Shown here: positions 1 through 9,858 of the stretch, piece by piece
Layout of the letters: each line of letters begins with the position of its first letter
How positions within the stretch are numbered: position 1 is the stretch's first letter
NCBI GenBank assembly: GCA_001929475.1
Contig: LXFE01000209.1
Location: 1 to 20,620, forward strand
Reading direction: 5' to 3'
DNA from: Neolecta irregularis DAH-3
Taxonomy: Eukaryota; Ascomycota; Neolectomycetes; Neolectales; Neolectaceae
Length of the DNA stretch: 20,620 nucleotides
Translations under genes and position numbers: made by a program
The notes under the pieces: generated by a model
Told to the model about the DNA's origin: nothing
Databases searched by the model: none
The model's input: the letters and a program-made list of their open reading frames with translations, nothing else

Positions 1-16
1 CTCTCACAACTAATGC

Positions 17-118
17 CTAACCAAACTTCTTGGTGAATTTAGTCAAGATTTTATCACCAAGTCCTGGAGCAGCTAGGGAAACTCCGGCAAATAAGAGAAA
101 TATTTTGAGATAGTGCAT
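17..118 (-). CDS. Candidate small secreted peptide, or first exon of one
   Basis: An ATG on the minus strand at 118 opens a 33-codon frame ending in TAG at 17-19. The product starts MHYLKIFLLFAGVSLAAPG. This is a basic N-terminus, a hydrophobic core and a small-residue cleavage site, i.e. a classical signal peptide with likely cleavage after the Ala-Ala near residues 16-17. The remaining ~17 residues are Lys-rich and probably amphipathic (ILTKFTKKFG at the end), net positive. A TATATAAG box lies 45 bases upstream. The stop overlaps a possible donor (TTTG|GTTAGG), so this may be only exon 1 of a longer protein that leaves the left edge. It has no recognised family. Seen: the ORF, signal peptide and TATA box. 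Inferred: that it is expressed and secreted. Confidence 0.45.
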   Translation of the reverse strand: MHYLKIFLLFAGVSLAAPGLGDKILTKFTKKFG

Positions 119-162
119 AGTGAAAAGATCAAAGGTCTAGAGATCAGTCTGATGGAGAGCCA

Positions 163-170
163 CTTATATA
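163..170 (-). promoter_or_regulatory. TATA box of the minus-strand small peptide gene
   Basis: TATATAAG read on the minus strand, inside TATATAAGTGG, 45 bases upstream of the ATG at 118. The same 11-mer occurs at 531-541 on the plus strand. Confidence 0.5.
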
Positions 171-199
171 GCCCGACTTTCTAGCATGCCCGTTTCCGG

Positions 200-293
200 C
201 AGCCAGCTCATATACGTTTTATTACCGTATCCAGATGAACGGAATTGTATCAGCCAACTCATGAACGTTTTATAGCTACATCCGGAAGAAAGG
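200..293. repeat. Imperfect 43-base tandem repeat upstream of the small peptide gene
   Basis: Two copies, 200-242 and 251-293, align without gaps, with 32 of 43 positions identical by hand count. Both begin CAGCCA(G/A)CTCAT and share CGTTTTAT. An 8-base spacer separates them. They lie upstream of the minus-strand TATA box, so they may be promoter elements of that gene or simply an old local duplication. Confidence 0.6.
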
Positions 294-530
294 GACGGCA
301 TAACTGACGCTTGCGTATGTTTTCGTTTGAACTATTGAAACATTGTACGAAAGCAGCTCCTCTTTTCAAGGTATCTTACGGTTCCGGAATACTAACTCCA
401 CTATCGATATACCAACCTAAGCCTACGAGCGACAAAAGGGAAACTCCTGAGCGCTCACACTTACCCAATCACGTAGGTTAGGTATACCCAGTGGATACGT
501 CCTCGCCATGCCATAATAAGGGCAGTGGGT

Positions 531-541
531 TATATAAGTGG
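531..541 (+). promoter_or_regulatory. Orphan TATA-box motif (TATATAAGTGG)
   Basis: The 11-mer is identical to the box in front of the minus-strand small peptide gene. The first downstream ATG (547) opens only 16 codons with no signal peptide, so no gene could be assigned. It could belong to a lost gene copy or a noncoding transcript, or be chance in AT-rich DNA. Confidence 0.25.
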
Positions 542-711
542 GGGACTGCTATGGGTCCCCGTATACTTTGTATGTACAGTTGGAGATCCTCATATACTTG
601 AGCTAGAAATATAAACCTAGTCTTACTTAAAACTGAGGATCGCAGCTTACACCCTGTATATTAGGAGTTCGCAACCAAGTCTTATTTATTCCTCAGATGA
701 TCATTACATTT

Positions 712-800
712 AGACTGTCTATACTGACGCAAGCTCTAGTCTAATCAGTCTAGAGGGCATCAATGGGCTGGTCTGGTCCATATAGACAGTCTGATTAGAC
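712..800. repeat. Nested inverted repeats
   Basis: AGACTGTCTATA (712-723) has its exact reverse complement at 781-792. Inside this, GTCTAATCAG (739-748) is complemented by CTGATTAGAC (791-800). The two arm pairs overlap and all use the core AGTCT/AGACT. This stretch lies between the two candidate small-protein genes. It could fold into a cruciform or hairpin, or be a cluster of palindromic transcription-factor sites. No ORF crosses it. Confidence 0.55.
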
Positions 801-974
801 CGTTGATTTGATCCAGTATATTTGGAATGCTAGATTTTCTTAGAAACACAAACCAGGTTCATCCATGATTTCATCCCCGGACTCAGTTTAAATGACATCA
901 TCGCCAGAGAACAAACTAGAAATCCTTCCGTAACCAAATCCTGATAAAAGACCTTATGAAGTTGCCTGGCGAAA

Positions 975-982
975 TATATAAG
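975..982 (+). promoter_or_regulatory. TATA box of the plus-strand small secreted protein gene
   Basis: TATATAAG lies 70 bases upstream of the ATG at 1053. It is the same octamer as in the other small peptide gene, here in the context AAATATATAAGCC. Confidence 0.45.
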
Positions 983-1052
983 CCAGTGTCCAGCACCTAT
1001 AGTCTTATCTCGGTTCGAAAACTATCTTGAATTTTCAAGTAGACTGTACGAC

Positions 1053-1292
1053 ATGCAAATCATCCTTTTGCTCCTTGAGTTTTCCATTTTACGAGTCTTT
1101 GGTATGTCGGTATAAATGTTGACTGACGGTGCAATAGGATTTCCCATTGGTATTTACTGCTTCCAGTTCACTTGTCATCGTTGCGGCTTACCTGAAACAG
1201 ACAACAACGAGCTTCTTGGTAAAAGAGAAGGGAACCGGGAACCTGCGCCACCGCGTGTAGGCGGTGGATCCCCTCCCCAACACAACAAATGA
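1053..1292 (+). CDS. Candidate small secreted cysteine-containing protein with possible Kex2 site
   Basis: Two exons, 1053-1101 and 1138-1292, encode 67 aa. The 36-base intron (1102-1137) has a perfect GTATGT donor, a CTGAC branch site and an ATAG acceptor, matching the introns of the conserved genes in this window. Unspliced, the frame stops at once inside the intron. Residues 1-17 (MQIILLLLEFSILRVFG) look like a signal peptide. The mature part has three Cys near residues 24-32 (a CxxxxCxxC pattern), then a dibasic Lys-Arg near residue 40 where a Kex2-type protease could cut. The tail after that is Pro/Gly-rich and basic. A TATA box lies 70 bases upstream. No family is recognised; it may be effector-like or a peptide precursor. 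The intron and signal peptide are good evidence for a gene, but there is no homology support. Confidence 0.5.
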
Positions 1293-1827
1293 GTAGGATG
1301 CAACTTTGAGAGGTTCGAGTGTATTCTCAATTACATTATTGATTGTGAGGTAGGTAGAAAAAGGGTTGGGATAACTGTATCCCATTGTTATAAGATTGAT
1401 ATTTCAATGCCCATGGACAAAAGTATTTCTGTATTAATAATCGCAATAGATCCTTATGTAGAGATTCTTACTGGTTGCGAATACTATGAGTTGCGAGGTC
1501 AGAGCACTGGAATCCCATGTTACGAGAAACCATCTGGCTGAGATCTATTTTTTCGCCTACTGTAACTGGAGTTTAGCTGCTTTTCGCAGATTTAATTTTT
1601 TATGGTTCAATAAAGATTCGAGAGCAATTCTACTTTAATCATTGTTTGAAAATGATTTGATTTTATATGTATGTATTTCATCATCGGTGAAATCTACCCT
1701 CCACTCCAATTCGCCCGTGACCTCGTAGACTAACGCGTTCACCGGTTACACAAATTTCAAAAACGCACTTGCCCTATTCCTGGTTCTTGTCGTTCAAACG
1801 TAGCCCTGTTGGCAGTCTAATGTCATC
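1293..1827. other. Intergenic region and TOR promoter
   Basis: No gene is seen. An AATAAA at 1609-1614 could serve as a polyadenylation signal for the upstream small secreted protein gene, although it is about 320 bases past its stop. The remainder is presumably 5' flank and leader of TOR. The minus-strand open frame at 1188-1385 shows no protein-like features. Confidence 0.5.
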
Positions 1828-4800
1828 ATGGCCACGCTATATAACCCAGAACTGCTCGGCAAACTTTTCCAAGATCTAAGGAATAAGTACGTTGAATCCC
1901 ATGTTTATCTACGATATCTGAAATGTTCTGGTGCAGAAACGAAGATGTTCGAGAAAAAGCTGCAAGGGATCTTCGGGACTATGTATGGGGCTTTTTATCT
2001 TTACAATTGACGCTTTGATAGGTTTCTGCAGTTTCTCGTGAACCATCTGGAGGGGTAGTTACTTTCAACAATGATATCAACCGTCGTATCTTCGAACTCG
2101 TTCAAAGTAATGATAGTTCTGAGCGTCTTGGAGGAATTATGGCTATCGGTATGTGAGCTTCAGCAATATCATACTAATCTCTTTGAGATAAACTCATCGA
2201 TCTTCGAACGGACAGCAACGACACACAAATTACTCGGTTCGTCAATTACCTCAGAGCTGTGCTACCCGGGAATGACGCGCAAGCTGTGCAGCTTGCTGCA
2301 AAAGCTATGGGTATCGTTACTTCAAGGATTTACTTAATATAAAGGGAAATTGGCCACCTCATCCAGCTCTTTGGTAACCGATCTCGTTGAATTCGAAATC
2401 AGGAGAGCCTTGGAATGGCTTCAGGGAGATCGACACGAAGCTCGAAGGTACAGTGCGGTCCTTGTTTTAAGAGAACTGGCTCGAAACTCGACAACCATCA
2501 TCTACTCTCATATTAGCGAAGTATTAGATCTCATGTGGGTCGCATTACGTGATATACGCGTGACAATTCGAGAGGCTGCGGCAGAAGCATTAAGAGCCTG
2601 CTTGGATATCATTTATACTCGAGAAAGTCATCGAAGAGCTGATCACTACAATAAACTTCTCCTAGAAGCTCAGAATGGGCTCAAGATGGGCACTGTCGAA
2701 TGCATCCATGGAAGTTTTTTGACCTACAAAGAGCTTTTACATGGCGCTGGAATGGTAATTTCTCAGCTTTCTTCGTTTAACATCAGTTCATGCGAGACCG
2801 TTATAGAGAAGTTTGCGATGTCATCTTATATTACAAGGATCATCGAGACGCCCTCATTCGTCGTTCAGTTATCTCTCTGATCCCTACATTGGCCGAATAT
2901 AATCCTTCCGAATTTGTCGCTTCACGCCTTCATAAATGCATGTTGCACCTCATTGGCCAGCTGAAGAAAGAGCGGGATCGTTCCGCGGGTATTTGGATCT
3001 TGAAACTTGTGCTAATCTTAGCTTTTATCGCCATTGGAGAAGTTGCGCTGGCTGTAGGCAGCAATATGGAGTCCTATCTTGATCCCGTTATTCAAAATAT
3101 TAGGGATGGTCTTCAACTCAAAGGGTATTGACACTGATATTCATTCATTGACTTTACAGGAAAAATCGTACAAGCCAAGAGGTCCCAATCTTTCTTTGCA
3201 TTGGTATGTTAGCCAAAGCCGTAGGTCAATCTATCGTCAAATACATGCAAGACTTGCTCGATTTAATGTTCGCCTGTAGCTTGAGTAGACCTTTTGTTCA
3301 AACTCTTGATGATGTTGGACATGCAGTACCGCCGTTACTTCCACAAATACAAGAAAGATTACTTGATATGCTAAGCGTCATTCTAAGTGGTCAACCTTTC
3401 AGAGTCCCGGGAAGCCCGGAAAATTTCATGACCATAACCCCACTGGTCGCAAGAGAAATTAGAGATGCACAAGCGCTGGAGAATCGAGATACCGAGACTT
3501 TAATCCTAGCGCTTGATACACTTGGTAGCTTTGACTTTAAAAGTATACGATCCCAACTCTGTGCTTTTTACTAAGCATTAGATCATGCTCTTTGTGAATT
3601 TGTAAAGGATTGCGCTGTAACTTATCTTGAACAAGACGAACCTGGTGTTAGAAAATCGGCTGCTTTGACTTGCAGCAAGATTCTCGCGAATGATCACATC
3701 GTAAATCAAACAGCTAACCATGCTATTGCTGTAGTTAACGAAGTGCTCGAGAAACTACTCACTGTGGGAATTGCAGATCCAGATCCCACAATTCGATATA
3801 TTGTACTAAAATCATTAGTTGATAAATTTGATAGGCACCTTTCCCAAGCTGAAAACGTTCGATCTCTATTCATCGCCCTCAACGACGAAGTTTTTGTCAT
3901 ACGAGAGCTCGCTATATCAATCATCGGACGCCTGACGAGCCATAATCCAGCCTGCGTTATGCCGTCGTTGCGCAAGACTTTGATACAATTGCTCACAGAG
4001 CTTCAATATTCGGGGGCCAGGTACACAAGTGTGATTTTAAATCTCTCTTGACTGGGCTAGTCGAAGTAAAGAAGAATCTGCCATCTTGCTTAGTCTCCTT
4101 GTTCGGGCAGCTCAGACGCTATTCCGACCTTACATTGAACCGATGATGAAAGTTCTACTTCCAAAAGCGTGCGACAGTGCTCCCACTGTTGCAACGAGTG
4201 TTATTACATGTATCGGAGAACTCGCACAGATCGGAGGCTCTGACATGGTACCGTATCACAAGGACCTTGTTCCACTCATAATTGAAACTTTGCGAGATCA
4301 GAGTTTACCAGCTAAACGAGAGGCTGCCCTGCGAACCCTTTCACACTTGGCCGGAAATTCCGGATATGTTATGGACCCCTACCTCGATTATCCCGAGTTG
4401 CTGGACATACTTCTTGCTATCACTCAGTACGAACAAAACCCTTCCATTCGTCGAGAAACTGTCAAATTGATAGGTGTTCTCGGAGCAATTGATCCATACA
4501 GACATCATCAGGTATTTCTACCGATAAGAATATTTCAAATGTATAGCGAGGTGTACAACACGCTGCAGAACACAAAATTACCAGTTCTGATGTTTCCCTT
4601 ATCATGAGTGGATTGGGACCTTCTTCCGAAGAATTTTACCCTACCGTTGTGGTCAATACTTTGATGGGGATTTTACGGGATCCTTCCCTAGGAAATCATC
4701 ATACGGATGTGATCCAGGCAATCATGTACATTTTTAAAACGCTTGGCCTAAAATGTGTAACATTTCTACCGCAGGTATACCCTGTTTCAAGAATTACCTA

Positions 4801-7800
4801 ATCTTTAAAGATTATCCCTGGATTTCTCAGCGTCATGCGATCATGTGGCTCTAGTATGCTCGAATTTTATTTCCAACAACTTGGGATTCTAATTTCTATT
4901 GTCAAGCAACATATTCGAAATTTCCTTGATGATATCTTCCAGTTGATACAGGAATTTTGGTTCACTGGAGGAAATTTGATCGCAACGATCCTCACTTTGG
5001 TAGAGTCGATTGCTCGAGCGCTGGAAGGAGAGTTCAAAATTTATCTTCCTAAATTATTACCAAATCTTCTCGCTGTTTTTGATAACGATCCATCGCCAGG
5101 CCGATTGGCAACGCAGAAAACCCTCCACGCATTAATCACTTTTGGCTCTAATATCGAAGAATATATGCATCTAGTCCTCCCTGCAGTAGTCAAAATGTTT
5201 GAAAAACTTGATGCTCCAGTAGCAATCCGAAGATGTGCCATCCAGACCGTCGCACAGTTATCTAGAAAAGTCAACTTTGCTGACCACGTATCGCGTATTG
5301 TACATCCTCTATCCCGAGTCCTTACTACCGGGAACCACGAACTTCGCATGGCTGCAATGGATACTCTTTGTGCTTTGGTGTTTCAGTTGGGAAATGACTA
5401 TGCAATATTCATTCCGATGATTGCAAAGGTTTGTGGCATTAAGCCAAAGATTTGACATTGTAGTGTCTGAATCAAAACAAAATCAGTCATCCCAACTACG
5501 AGCTATTGGTATCTAAGCTTCTTAAAGGTGAGTCATTGCCTCAAGACTTGACATCAGATGAAAGGTAGAGCATATGAGATCAGGTTGCTAATATGCAAGC
5601 TACATTGATAGTCGTATTGATGAGGCAAGCTCTGCAGAAGCAACTTCGAAAAAGCTTCCTGTAAATCAGCAACATCTCAAAACTGCTTGGGAAGCATCAC
5701 AGCGCTCGACGAAAGAGGATTGGCAAGAATGGTTCAGACGTCTTAGCGTGGAACTACTCAAGGAATCTCCGTCGCACGCTCTTCGAGCTTGTGCCACTCT
5801 TGCAGGATCCTACAATCAGCTTGCAAAAGAACTCTTCAACGCCGCATTCTATTCTTGTTGGGCTGAACTCTATGACCAATATCAAGATGAATTTGTCCGG
5901 GCTCTCGAGACTGCTTTGCATGCAACACAAATACCCCCCGAGATCCTCCAAATGTTGTTGAATCTTGCGGAATTTATGGAACATGACGATAAGGCATTGC
6001 CAATCGATATCCGAACATTGGGATCTTATGCTGCAAAATGTCATGCGTACGCTAAAGCACTGCATTATAAAGAGTTAGAATTCATAACTGAACCAACCAC
6101 AAGCACGATTGAGAATCTGATAGCTGTCAACAACCACCTGCAGCAATTCGATGCAGCTATTGGGACATTAACTTATGCCCAACAACATCACAACCTAGAA
6201 CTAAAGGAAAGCTGGTACGAACGATTACACAGATGGGAAGACGCTCTTGTCGCCTACGAAAGACGTGCACAAGAGGATCCAAGTAGCACTGATGCAGTTC
6301 TTGGGAAAATGCGATGTCTACATGCTCTTGGTGAATGGGACCTGCTTTCACAACTTGCTCAAGAGAAGTGGTTGCTGGCGACTCCGGATGTCAAGCGATC
6401 CATTGCACAACTTGCTGTCGCAGCAGCATGGGGTCTTGGAAATTGGGATAAGGTGGATGATTACATCTCGGTTATCAAACAAGACTCGCCCGATTGTGCT
6501 TTCTTCAGAGCGATTTTGGCTTTGCACCAAGAGGAGTTTGTTAGTGCCTCAAGTTATATCGCAACAGCGCGCAATTTACTGGATACAGAACTTACAGCAC
6601 TTGTAGGTGAAAGCTATAACAGAGCTTATGGGTATTCTACACTTATTAGAAAGGCTTTTTGTCTAATTCTCTTAGCGTTGCTGTTAGAATCCAGATGCTT
6701 GCGGAGTTGGACGAGATAATTGCTTACAAAAAGGCGAAAGATCAACCCGAGAAGAAAGCAATTATTCAATTAACCTGGTCGAAAAGGTATCTTTAGGTAT
6801 CATAATTATCGCTCAATTTTCAGGCTTGAAGGGATTCAACGCGACGTCGATACGTGGCAGAGGATGCTAAAGCTCCGATCCCTGGTTATATCACCAAAGG
6901 AAAACATGGATGCCTGGATCAAGTTTGCCAATCTCTGCAGGAAATCGGGGAGACTTGGTCTCACCGAGAAATCCCTCAATTCGTTATTGGATGAAGACGA
7001 ACAGATCGACGATTTCCACGTAAGTCAAAATAGAAACGTCTGTTTCTAATTGATAGACCATTACCAAAGCTCCATCCCAAGTCGTTTACGCACATCTGAA
7101 ATATCTATGGGCAACTGGCCGTCGTGACGAAGCTTTTTCGCATTTGTGCGACTTTACAGCCAAAATGTCACAAAATCTCGGTGTTAGCATAATCCAAGAC
7201 GCACCACCTTATGCCGCTCCCGCAATAATTTCTCAACGTCATCCCTCCTCTTCAGATCAAACTAGGCTTCTAGCGCGCTGTTATCTCAAACAAGGAGAAT
7301 GGCACATTGCATTAACAAGAAACTGGACGACTGGAGATCATGCTGAGGACATTTTGCGTTCCTACCGATTGGCTACTCATTTCGACGATAGTTGGTATAA
7401 GGCATGGCATGCTTGGGCTCTAGCGAACTACGAAGTGGTTGCTGAGCAGGATAAGAATGGCGATCTGGACTATAATGCTCATATTGTTCCATCTGTCAAT
7501 GGTAATGAATTACATCACATATTGGCTAACTTGAAGGCTTCTTTCGATCGATTGCACTAAGCGCTGGTAATGCTCTTCAAGACACACTTCGTCTTCTCAC
7601 CTTGTGGTTTGATCACGGATTCCATCCAGATGTTCTAGCGGCACTTAATCAAGGATTTTCTACCGTGAGCATTGATACATGGCTTGAAGTTATTCCCCAA
7701 GTATCTTGTCATGGTTTTCACATCGTATTGACAGAAAGCTGATAGCTCGGATTCATGCACAGCATGGAGTTGTGCGCAGGACAATTCACCAACTTTTATC

Positions 7801-9701
7801 GGAAGTTGGCAGGGCACATCCTCAAGCTTTAGTTTACCCGCTAACGGTGGCAACGAAATCACAAAGTAAAGCTCGCAGATCCGCCGCAATGGCTGTCGTC
7901 GATAAGTTGAGAGAGCATAGCGCCACCTTAGTTGATCAAGCATTACTCGTTAGCCATGAACTAATTCGCGTCGCGATTCTTTGGCATGAACAATGGCACG
8001 AGGGGCTAGAAGAAGCTTCTCGGCTATACTTCACCGATCATAACATCCAAGCAATGTTTGATATTTTGAAGCCTTTGCATGATATGCTTGACAAAGTAAG
8101 TCACGCTTCAGTTCTTTCTCTCATAGATCAGGGCCCGGAGACCCTTCGCGAGGTATCTTTTAATCAAACTTATGGACGTGATCTTCAAGAAGCTCGTGAC
8201 TGGTGCATACGATACGAACGAACCCTCGAACTCGCCGACCTTAACCAAGCATGGGATCTTTATTATCAAGTCTTTCGAAAAATCAGCAAACAACTTCCTA
8301 GTTTGACCACCCTTGAACTACAATTCGTCTCACAAAAACTACTTAAAGCTACAGACCTTGATCTTGCTATGCCAGGAACGTATGTAAGTGGAAAACCGAT
8401 CGTGAAAATAGCCGGCTTTGCACCCACATTCACTGTCATCACTTCGAAACAAAGGCCGCGAAAATTAACAATTAAAGGAAGCGACGGTAAAGAGTACCAA
8501 TATGCTCTCAAAGGCATTCATTCATATTTTGCATTTTCTCATTTTTCTAGGACACGAAGATATTCGTCAGGATGAGCGGGTCATGCAATTGTTTGGCCTA
8601 GTAAATACCTTATTGTCGAATGACTCGGAATGTTATAAGCGTCATTTAAGCATACAACAATATCCCGTCATCCCTCTCTCCCAGTATTCTGGGCTTCTGG
8701 GATGGGTCCCGGATAGCGATACGCTCCATGTTTTGATCAAGGATTACCGAGAAACTCGAAAGATTTTACTTAACATTGAGCACCGACTGATGCTTCAAAT
8801 GGCACCGGACTACGACAATTTAACATTATTGCAGAAAGTTGAAGTTTTCGAATACGCACTAGACAATACAACAGGACAAGACCTTTATCGAGTGCTTTGG
8901 CTCAAGAGTAGAAGCTCTGAGGCTTGGTTAGATCGTAGGTCCAATTATACTCGTTCTTTGGCAACAATGTCCATGGTTGGCTACATTCTTGGATTGGGTG
9001 ATAGACACCCGAGTAACTTGATGCTTGATCGCTACACTGGTAAGGTTATTCACATAGATTTTGGAGACTGCTTCGAGGTATCTAAGTTCATTCACATGGT
9101 CTAATGCCAAGGTTGCGATGAATCGTGAAAAATTTCCCGAAAAAATACCATTCCGCCTTACCAGAATGCTCACAAATGCTATGGAAATAAGTGGGATAGA
9201 GGGAAGTTTCCGAATAACTGCGGAGGCTGTTATGCGTGTTCTACGCGATAATAAAGAATCTCTTATGGCTGTGCTGGAAGCATTCGTTTATGATCCTTTA
9301 CTTAACTGGCGCTTAATTACGAATCCGAGTCCTATAGACGGGGATAGGAGGAGATCGGATGGTAGTTCTTTATGTGTGACAAGATCACTCATGAGTATAG
9401 ATCTGGTGGATGAACGCGGCCTTGGTCGGCGGAGTAGAGCTGACGAAAATGAACTGGTTCAAAGTGAGATCTCTTGTTCTCTTGATATCTTATATTGAAA
9501 GGGGAAGTTCATCAAATGCCTGAAATGCTCAATCAACGGGCAGTCATCGTAATGAAGCGTGTTGCAGATAAATTACAGGGTACGGACTTCAAAGACAACG
9601 AGGAGCTCGATGTTCCACAACAGGTGCAACGACTCATTCTGCAGGCCACGTCTTTAGAGAACCTTTGCCAATGTTATATTGGCTGGTGCAGTTTCTGGTG
9701 A
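1828..9701 (+). CDS. TOR: TOR serine/threonine kinase (phosphatidylinositol-kinase-related)
   Basis: Catalytic subunit of TOR complexes, which couple nutrient status to growth. The 23 exons are 1828-1886, 1937-1982, 2022-2148, 2188-2310, 2345-2754, 2787-2988, 3022-3124, 3160-3542, 3576-4020, 4061-4511, 4547-4774, 4811-5428, 5464-5564, 5600-6631, 6676-6786, 6824-7019, 7057-7501, 7537-7700, 7739-8095, 8132-8513, 8551-9077, 9112-9463 and 9502-9701. They total 7062 bases, 2353 aa, the usual TOR length. HEAT repeats fill roughly the first 1150 residues ([19 protein letters not shown] near the start), then the FAT domain. FRB starts near residue 1818 ([18 protein letters not shown]). The kinase has [10 protein letters not shown] (Asp ~2145, Asn ~2150) and HIDFGDCFE (DFG Asp ~2164). 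FATC ends in [11 protein letters not shown]. The start ATG at 1828 leads directly into the family N-terminus. Twenty-two introns are 32-50 bases; one is GC-AG, and two are stop-free multiples of three. The internal stops are intronic, so this is not a pseudogene. Confidence 0.97.
2989..3021 (+). other. TOR intron 6, stop-free 33 bases
   Basis: GTATTT donor, GCTAATC branch site, TTAG acceptor. The length is a multiple of three and no stop is in frame, so an ORF caller reads through it. Removing it restores the conserved HEAT-region sequence ERDRSAAFIAIGE. Kept, it would insert 11 very hydrophobic residues ([11 protein letters not shown]-like) into a HEAT repeat. Confidence 0.85.
8096..8131 (+). 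other. TOR intron 19, stop-free 36 bases inside the FRB region
   Basis: GTAAGT donor, acceptor at ATCAG. The nearer CATAG acceptor (8126) would shift the frame. Splicing at 8131 gives [16 protein letters not shown], which matches the family without a gap. Retention would add 12 residues ([12 protein letters not shown]) to the FRB domain. Confidence 0.85.
8514..8550 (+). other. TOR intron 20, GC-AG type
   Basis: The donor is GCATTC after CTCAAAG; the acceptor is TTTCTAG. No GT donor nearby keeps the conserved kinase N-lobe sequence [20 protein letters not shown]. The nearest GT (GGTAAAG, about 25 bases upstream) would delete conserved residues. A non-canonical GC-AG intron is the simplest reading. 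Confidence 0.8.
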
Positions 9702-9858
9702 TTAAAATATCTTAAATTTTGTTTTTGGGCGTTGGAGTTGCTGTAGGAAGGTTATAACAGATCGATAACTATATTCACTGCACTCATCATTGATAACGTG
9801 ACTCTTTCGCGCTTAGATTGTGATCACGGTACATTTATTTTACTTCGTATTCCTCATC

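Larger units (their letters stand above)
119..1052. other. Intergenic region between two divergent small secreted-protein candidates
   Basis: There is no conserved coding sequence on either strand. It holds the minus-strand TATA box, the 43-base tandem repeat, an orphan TATA box at 531, the nested inverted repeats at 712-800 and the TATA box at 975. The transcripts at either end diverge, so most of this is probably promoter DNA. Confidence 0.6.

Noticed and set aside
1188-1385. 65-codon minus-strand frame
   Set aside because: It overlaps exon 2 of the plus-strand small secreted candidate, has no signal peptide or intron support, and shows no promoter motif.
1828-9701. Stops and frame changes along TOR, suggesting a pseudogene
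   Set aside because: Every interruption falls inside a short intron with good splice signals, and the joined exons give 2353 codons with all catalytic motifs intact.
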